Origin: CALJFL01 sp047633055
Lineage (GTDB): Bacteria > Pseudomonadota > Gammaproteobacteria > Pseudomonadales > Halieaceae
Assembly: GCA_047633055.1 (NCBI GenBank)
Contig: JBLIEI010000001.1
Coordinates: forward strand, 62,001-126,000
Direction of reading: 5' to 3'
Length of the DNA: 64,000 nt
Part shown: piece after piece, positions 60,857-64,000 of the stretch
How positions within the stretch are numbered: position 1 is the stretch's first letter
How the letters are laid out: every line of letters begins with the position of its first letter
Made by a program: the position numbers and the translations under genes
Notes under the pieces: model-generated
The model's database searches: none
What the model saw: only the letters and a program-made list of their open reading frames with translations
Told to the model about the DNA's origin: nothing

Positions 60857-61810
60857 ATGACAGAAAATGTAGTCGTGCTCGGCGCGGGCGCAATGGGAAG
60901 TTTGTTTGGTGGCTTACTGGCCGAAGGCGGGATGAGAGTCACACTGGTCGATCCCTGGCAGGAGCACATCGAGGCGATACAGAAGAATGGTTTGAAGATG
61001 GTTGGCTTTGGGGGTGATCGCTATGTGCCGATCGGCGCAACCACCAATCCGGCGGAAATCGAATCGGCCGACGTGATATTTGTGCAGTGCAAAGCAAACT
61101 TTAACGCGGCAGCAGCACAGAGCGTTCAACATTTGTTCAGCGCAGATACCGATACCGTCGCCATCAGTTTTCAAAACGGCCTTGGCAATGAAGAAGAGCT
61201 GGCTGAATATTTTGGTGAGGATCGCGTGCTCGGCGGTTTGACCGCTCAGGGTGCCAACGTTGAAGGGCCGGGCGTCATTCGCAATCACGCAGAGCTGCCA
61301 TCCTACATCGGCGAAATGGCAGGTGGTATATCAGAGCGTACGACAGCTATCGCTGCGGCGCTATCTGCGGCGGGACTTCCGACCGAACCCAGTGAACATA
61401 TTCGGCTGGATATCTGGCGTAAATTAATGGCCAATATTGCGATTAGTGCATGCAGTGGTATTACCGGATTGAATATAGGCCAGATTTTCAATGAACACCG
61501 CGCCGACGATGTTTCCTACGCAGCACTGGACGAGGCTTGTGCGGTCGCCAATGCCGCAGGTGTCGAACTGAGTGCTGACGAGGCCAAAGAAATACTCGGA
61601 AAAATTGCAGGACCCAACGGTACGCCAGGAAACAAATCGAGCCTGCGTGTCGATATCGAGAACGAACGTCCCAGTGAAATTGATTACATCAATGGCGCTG
61701 TCGTAAAACTAGGCATCAAGCACGGCGTGCCGGTACCTGTTAACCAAACACTGGTGACATTGGTGCATGGCTTGCAGGCCCATTACCTGAACACGGACAG
61801 CGCAAAATGA
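60857..61810 (+). CDS. Ketopantoate reductase-like (PanE/ApbA family) dehydrogenase
   Basis: A 317-residue member of the PanE/ApbA family of NAD(P)H 2-ketoacid reductases. Rossmann GAGAMGSLFGG at the start, FQNGLGNEE, the catalytic Lys in DIWRKLMANIAISA, and SSLRVDIENERPSEIDYING in the C-terminal domain are present. Because it is embedded in a transport operon, I think it more likely acts on the imported 2-oxo or hydroxy acid than in pantothenate synthesis. It overlaps the next gene by 4 bases. Confidence 0.85.
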   Translation: MTENVVVLGAGAMGSLFGGLLAEGGMRVTLVDPWQEHIEAIQKNGLKMVGFGGDRYVPIGATTNPAEIESADVIFVQCKANFNAAAAQSVQHLFSADTDTVAISFQNGLGNEEELAEYFGEDRVLGGLTAQGANVEGPGVIRNHAELPSYIGEMAGGISERTTAIAAALSAAGLPTEPSEHIRLDIWRKLMANIAISACSGITGLNIGQIFNEHRADDVSYAALDEACAVANAAGVELSADEAKEILGKIAGPNGTPGNKSSLRVDIENERPSEIDYINGAVVKLGIKHGVPVPVNQTLVTLVHGLQAHYLNTDSAK

Positions 61811-62760
61811 TGTCATCGAAATCGGCAAAATTCGCAAATATTGAGATTAGCGATCTGGTAGCTGCATTGCAGTCAGGATTGGAACTGCACTTCGAGACCG
61901 TCAGTGTCGAGGCGATCGAATGTCCGGACCTGTCGACGATCGGTGTAGCGACCCGCGGCATGTGCGGTGCGACCGCGCTGCTCGAGTTTGGCGGAGAACC
62001 CTACGCTCATAACCCGAAGTACCGTGGCACGAGTGTTAGCGTTGGGGAGATGTTGGCCGCGAGTGGCATCGATAACGCGAAAGTCTTTGGTGCCGCCATG
62101 GCAGATACTGCTGCGCTAGCGGGTAACGCGGGAGAAATGATTTCGAATGTTGGAGATGAGAACTTGAGTCGGGTTGCACGAGTGAGTGCGGACAAACAGT
62201 GTATCTCGGATCCTTATCCGGCCGATACCTGTGGACCTATTGCCAATTTATTTGTTAGTGAAGGCGCGTCGGGCGAAGTCATCTGTATTGATGTCAAAAA
62301 ACGCATCGGTGATCAGACATCTCTGACTCAAGCCATGCGGGATAGTTTGTCTGCGATAACCGGCGGTGAGCAGCACGTCGGCATTGGCGGTGTCTTTCAG
62401 TTACTCGCTGGACAGATAAAATCCCATGTAATGCCGAATTATGATTGCCTGATTGACGGCTATTACGATGTGGAAAAAGAACAAGTAGTAAAGGATTTCC
62501 TGCAGTTTTACGATCACATGGGTCCTGGCCTACTGTTTTTCGCGGCGTTGTGGACAGGTGATCCAACCGGCGGAGACCTCAATTTGCGAGTCTCCGGTGA
62601 GCACACGCACTTTTATCACCCGGATACGTCCGTGCAGCAGGCGGGTCATTATCACGGCGATGTCACGCCCGACGAGGTTCATTACTGCGGTTATTTTAAG
62701 CCTGCAGATAGAATTTTTCGTTTCGGTGATATTTATGAAGAGCTGGGGATCAAGCCTTAG
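61807..62760 (+). CDS. DUF1907 family putative ester hydrolase (C11orf54-like)
   Basis: A 317-residue protein closely following human C11orf54: CPDLSTIG, GMCGATALLEFGGEPY, GPIANLFVSEGASGEVI, KSHVMP, and the zinc site EHTHFYHP...GHYHGD (His266, His268, His281/283) then GYFKPADRIFRF. The family is a zinc enzyme with weak esterase activity in vitro and unknown true substrate. Co-transcription with a TRAP carrier and a ketoacid reductase suggests it cleaves an ester or lactone in carboxylate catabolism. Confidence 0.88.
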   Translation: MMSSKSAKFANIEISDLVAALQSGLELHFETVSVEAIECPDLSTIGVATRGMCGATALLEFGGEPYAHNPKYRGTSVSVGEMLAASGIDNAKVFGAAMADTAALAGNAGEMISNVGDENLSRVARVSADKQCISDPYPADTCGPIANLFVSEGASGEVICIDVKKRIGDQTSLTQAMRDSLSAITGGEQHVGIGGVFQLLAGQIKSHVMPNYDCLIDGYYDVEKEQVVKDFLQFYDHMGPGLLFFAALWTGDPTGGDLNLRVSGEHTHFYHPDTSVQQAGHYHGDVTPDEVHYCGYFKPADRIFRFGDIYEELGIKP

Positions 62761-63094
62761 TCGCCGGCAAGGTAGGCGTCTTTTTTGAAAGAAAATTGTG
62801 ATGGATAAATTGTGCAGGCGTTAAGTCGCCTGTTAAACGCTGCACGTCGGCCGCCAAGCTCGCCGGATTACAGCTGACATAGATCAGGCGCTTTGGCTTT
62901 AATTTATTGACCCAGTCATTGAGCGCCGGAAAACCTTTGCGCGGTGGATCTACCAGCATCAGATCAAATTGTTTTAAACGCTGACGCTGCAGGAAACTGC
63001 GCAGGGCATCTTCGTCATACAGGTTCATCGCCATAAAGTCGGCATGGCTTGTATTACTGACGTACCATGCGGCGTGACACAGGCCGCGCGGCAA
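62750..63094 (-). pseudogene. C-terminal fragment of an RNA uracil-5-methyltransferase
   Basis: The leftward frame encodes LMLVDPPRKGFPALNDWV and KRLIYVSCNPASLAADVQRL, which are the motif IV and catalytic-Cys region of the RumA/RlmD/RlmC/TrmA methyltransferase family. Only about 115 codons remain against about 350-450 in full proteins; the SAM-binding motif I and RNA-binding part are missing. No start codon of normal kind is present (TTG at best; the frame stays open for six more codons). Its end overlaps the DUF1907 gene by 11 bases. Confidence 0.8.
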
Positions 63095-63187
63095 TGTTAG
63101 GGCTGTGACACATTAAAACGCCATAGCCTATGGCCACAGCGGCCCGTTTTTTAAGGATGAACCTACGCGGTATAAGGAAGTAGCAGG

Positions 63188-63641
63188 ATGCAAAAAACCA
63201 TAGTCAGTTTCATTTTCGGCGCTTTGCTTAGCAGAGGCATTCTCTTCACGCTTTACAGTACTGTCCTGATTGAATAGACATCCGTTCCCTATCTTCCCGA
63301 TGGAGGCCAGTACATCGGTGAGCGGAAGGGGGACTTGTTGCATGGCAAGGGCTAGATTGAATGGCCAGAGGGTTCGTCTTATGAAGGCCACTTCCTTAAC
63401 GGCGAAATAGTGGGACGAGGTGTTCTTCATTCGGCCGACGGCTCCATTTACGGGTCAGGGCACCCATGAATCTCCAGATGGCTCGGTTTTTGAGGGTACT
63501 GTTAAAGACCGGGCTTTGGCTGGCAAAGGAGAGTTTACGAACTCAAATGGCGACAAGTACGTTGGTGACTTTAAAGAGGGCTATTTAGATGGCGAGAGTG
63601 AATACATTGCCACCGATGGTGACTCTTACAAAGGTGCTTGA
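63188..63641 (+). pseudogene. Broken MORN-repeat protein gene
   Basis: From ATG 63188 one frame gives a signal-like start (MQKTIVSFIFGALLSRGILF), a TAG, then MORN units (PDGGQYIGERKGDLLHGKG, second TAG, PEGSSYEGHFLNGEIVGRG). Near 63,450 the repeats continue in another frame (GQGTHESPDGSVFEGTV, NGDKYVGDFKEGYLDGESEY). Together at least five MORN repeats can be counted. Two in-frame stops and a frameshift indicate decay. MORN proteins bind membranes or structure the envelope; no function remains to be inferred here. Confidence 0.8.
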
Positions 63642-64000
63642 GTATAGGAATGATAAATACCCCTGATTTCGCTCAATCTACTACAAGGTCCCGACTACTG
63701 GTAATCGACAGGCCGGGGACAGAGCGCATTAGCCCATTAAACTTTTGCATAATGGGCTCTGCCCCCTCAAGTTTAAGACCGGCAGTTCTGCGCGTTGGAG
63801 CCCAATAGGAAATGGGTGTCAGATATCACGTTTATTGAAACAAGCCAGGGTTGGCTTTATCTGGCCATAGTTCTGGATCTGTAATCCCGCGCGATCGTGG
63901 GCTGGTCCATGAGCAGCAAGATAGACGGACAACTGGTTCTGGATGCGCTGGCAATGGCCATCGCGCACAGGGCGCCAAAGCCTGGCCTGCTAGTACGTTC
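63642..64000. other. Terminal gap with an inverted repeat
   Basis: No gene is supported in the last 359 bases. An exact 9-bp inverted repeat (AGCCCATTA at 63731, TAATGGGCT at 63750) is present; its left arm and following bases (AGCCCATTAAACT) recur at 34129-34141 in another gap, so a small dispersed repeat family is possible. Confidence 0.5.

Overview
The window looks like a chromosome segment of a marine gammaproteobacterium, probably in or near the Cellvibrionales/Halieaceae. This rests on gene content and layout (Na+-NQR, LolCDE, exbBD-msbA-lpxK-kdsB-murB, exosortase H, many TTG/GTG starts), not on a phylogenetic marker. No rRNA or phage block is present.

Region 1 (1-18,885) is core genome: the 3' end of the Na+-translocating NADH:quinone reductase operon with its maturation genes (nqrD-E-F, apbE, nqrM), the lipoprotein exporter lolCDE, a DUF2062 gene, comEC, and a tight envelope run (exbB, exbD, msbA, lpxK, kdsB, low-MW phosphotyrosine phosphatase, murB) leading into uvrC, pgsA and tRNA-Cys(GCA). 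Most neighbours overlap or nearly touch.

Region 2 (18,900-36,150) is accessory and partly decayed. It holds sodC, a PepSY membrane protein, an encapsulin-type ferritin with no shell gene beside it, DUF2834, PaiB and DUF2789 genes, and broken genes (TlpA-like, DUF3291, LOG family, a tyrosine recombinase, an IS6-type transposase). It also has exosortase H with its partner membrane protein, an NSS transporter, a large AsmA-like protein, tRNA-Leu(TAA), and a secreted protein with an IPTL-CTERM-like tail that is a likely exosortase H substrate.

Region 3 (36,242-55,340) is the highlight: a roughly 19-kb locus that appears to take phytate (inositol hexakisphosphate) from outside the cell to central metabolism. 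Leftward from a central control region run an RpiR regulator, a secreted beta-propeller phytase and iolB. Rightward run an inositol-dehydrogenase-like enzyme, iolC fused to DUF2090, iolD, iolE, iolG, a TonB-dependent receptor, an SSS-family symporter, a lipoprotein metallophosphatase, an organophosphate:phosphate antiporter, a ZrgA-like lipoprotein and an inositol monophosphatase. A perfect 24-bp palindrome sits in the divergent control region. A 15-mer beside it recurs upstream of the receptor gene. iolA is not in the window.

Region 4 (55,400-62,760) has a PepSY protein with a two-component system, then a TRAP transporter (dctP-Q-M) apparently co-transcribed with a ketopantoate-reductase-like enzyme and a DUF1907 putative ester hydrolase. 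Region 5 (62,750-64,000) holds remnants: the C-terminal end of an RNA uracil methyltransferase and a broken MORN-repeat gene.
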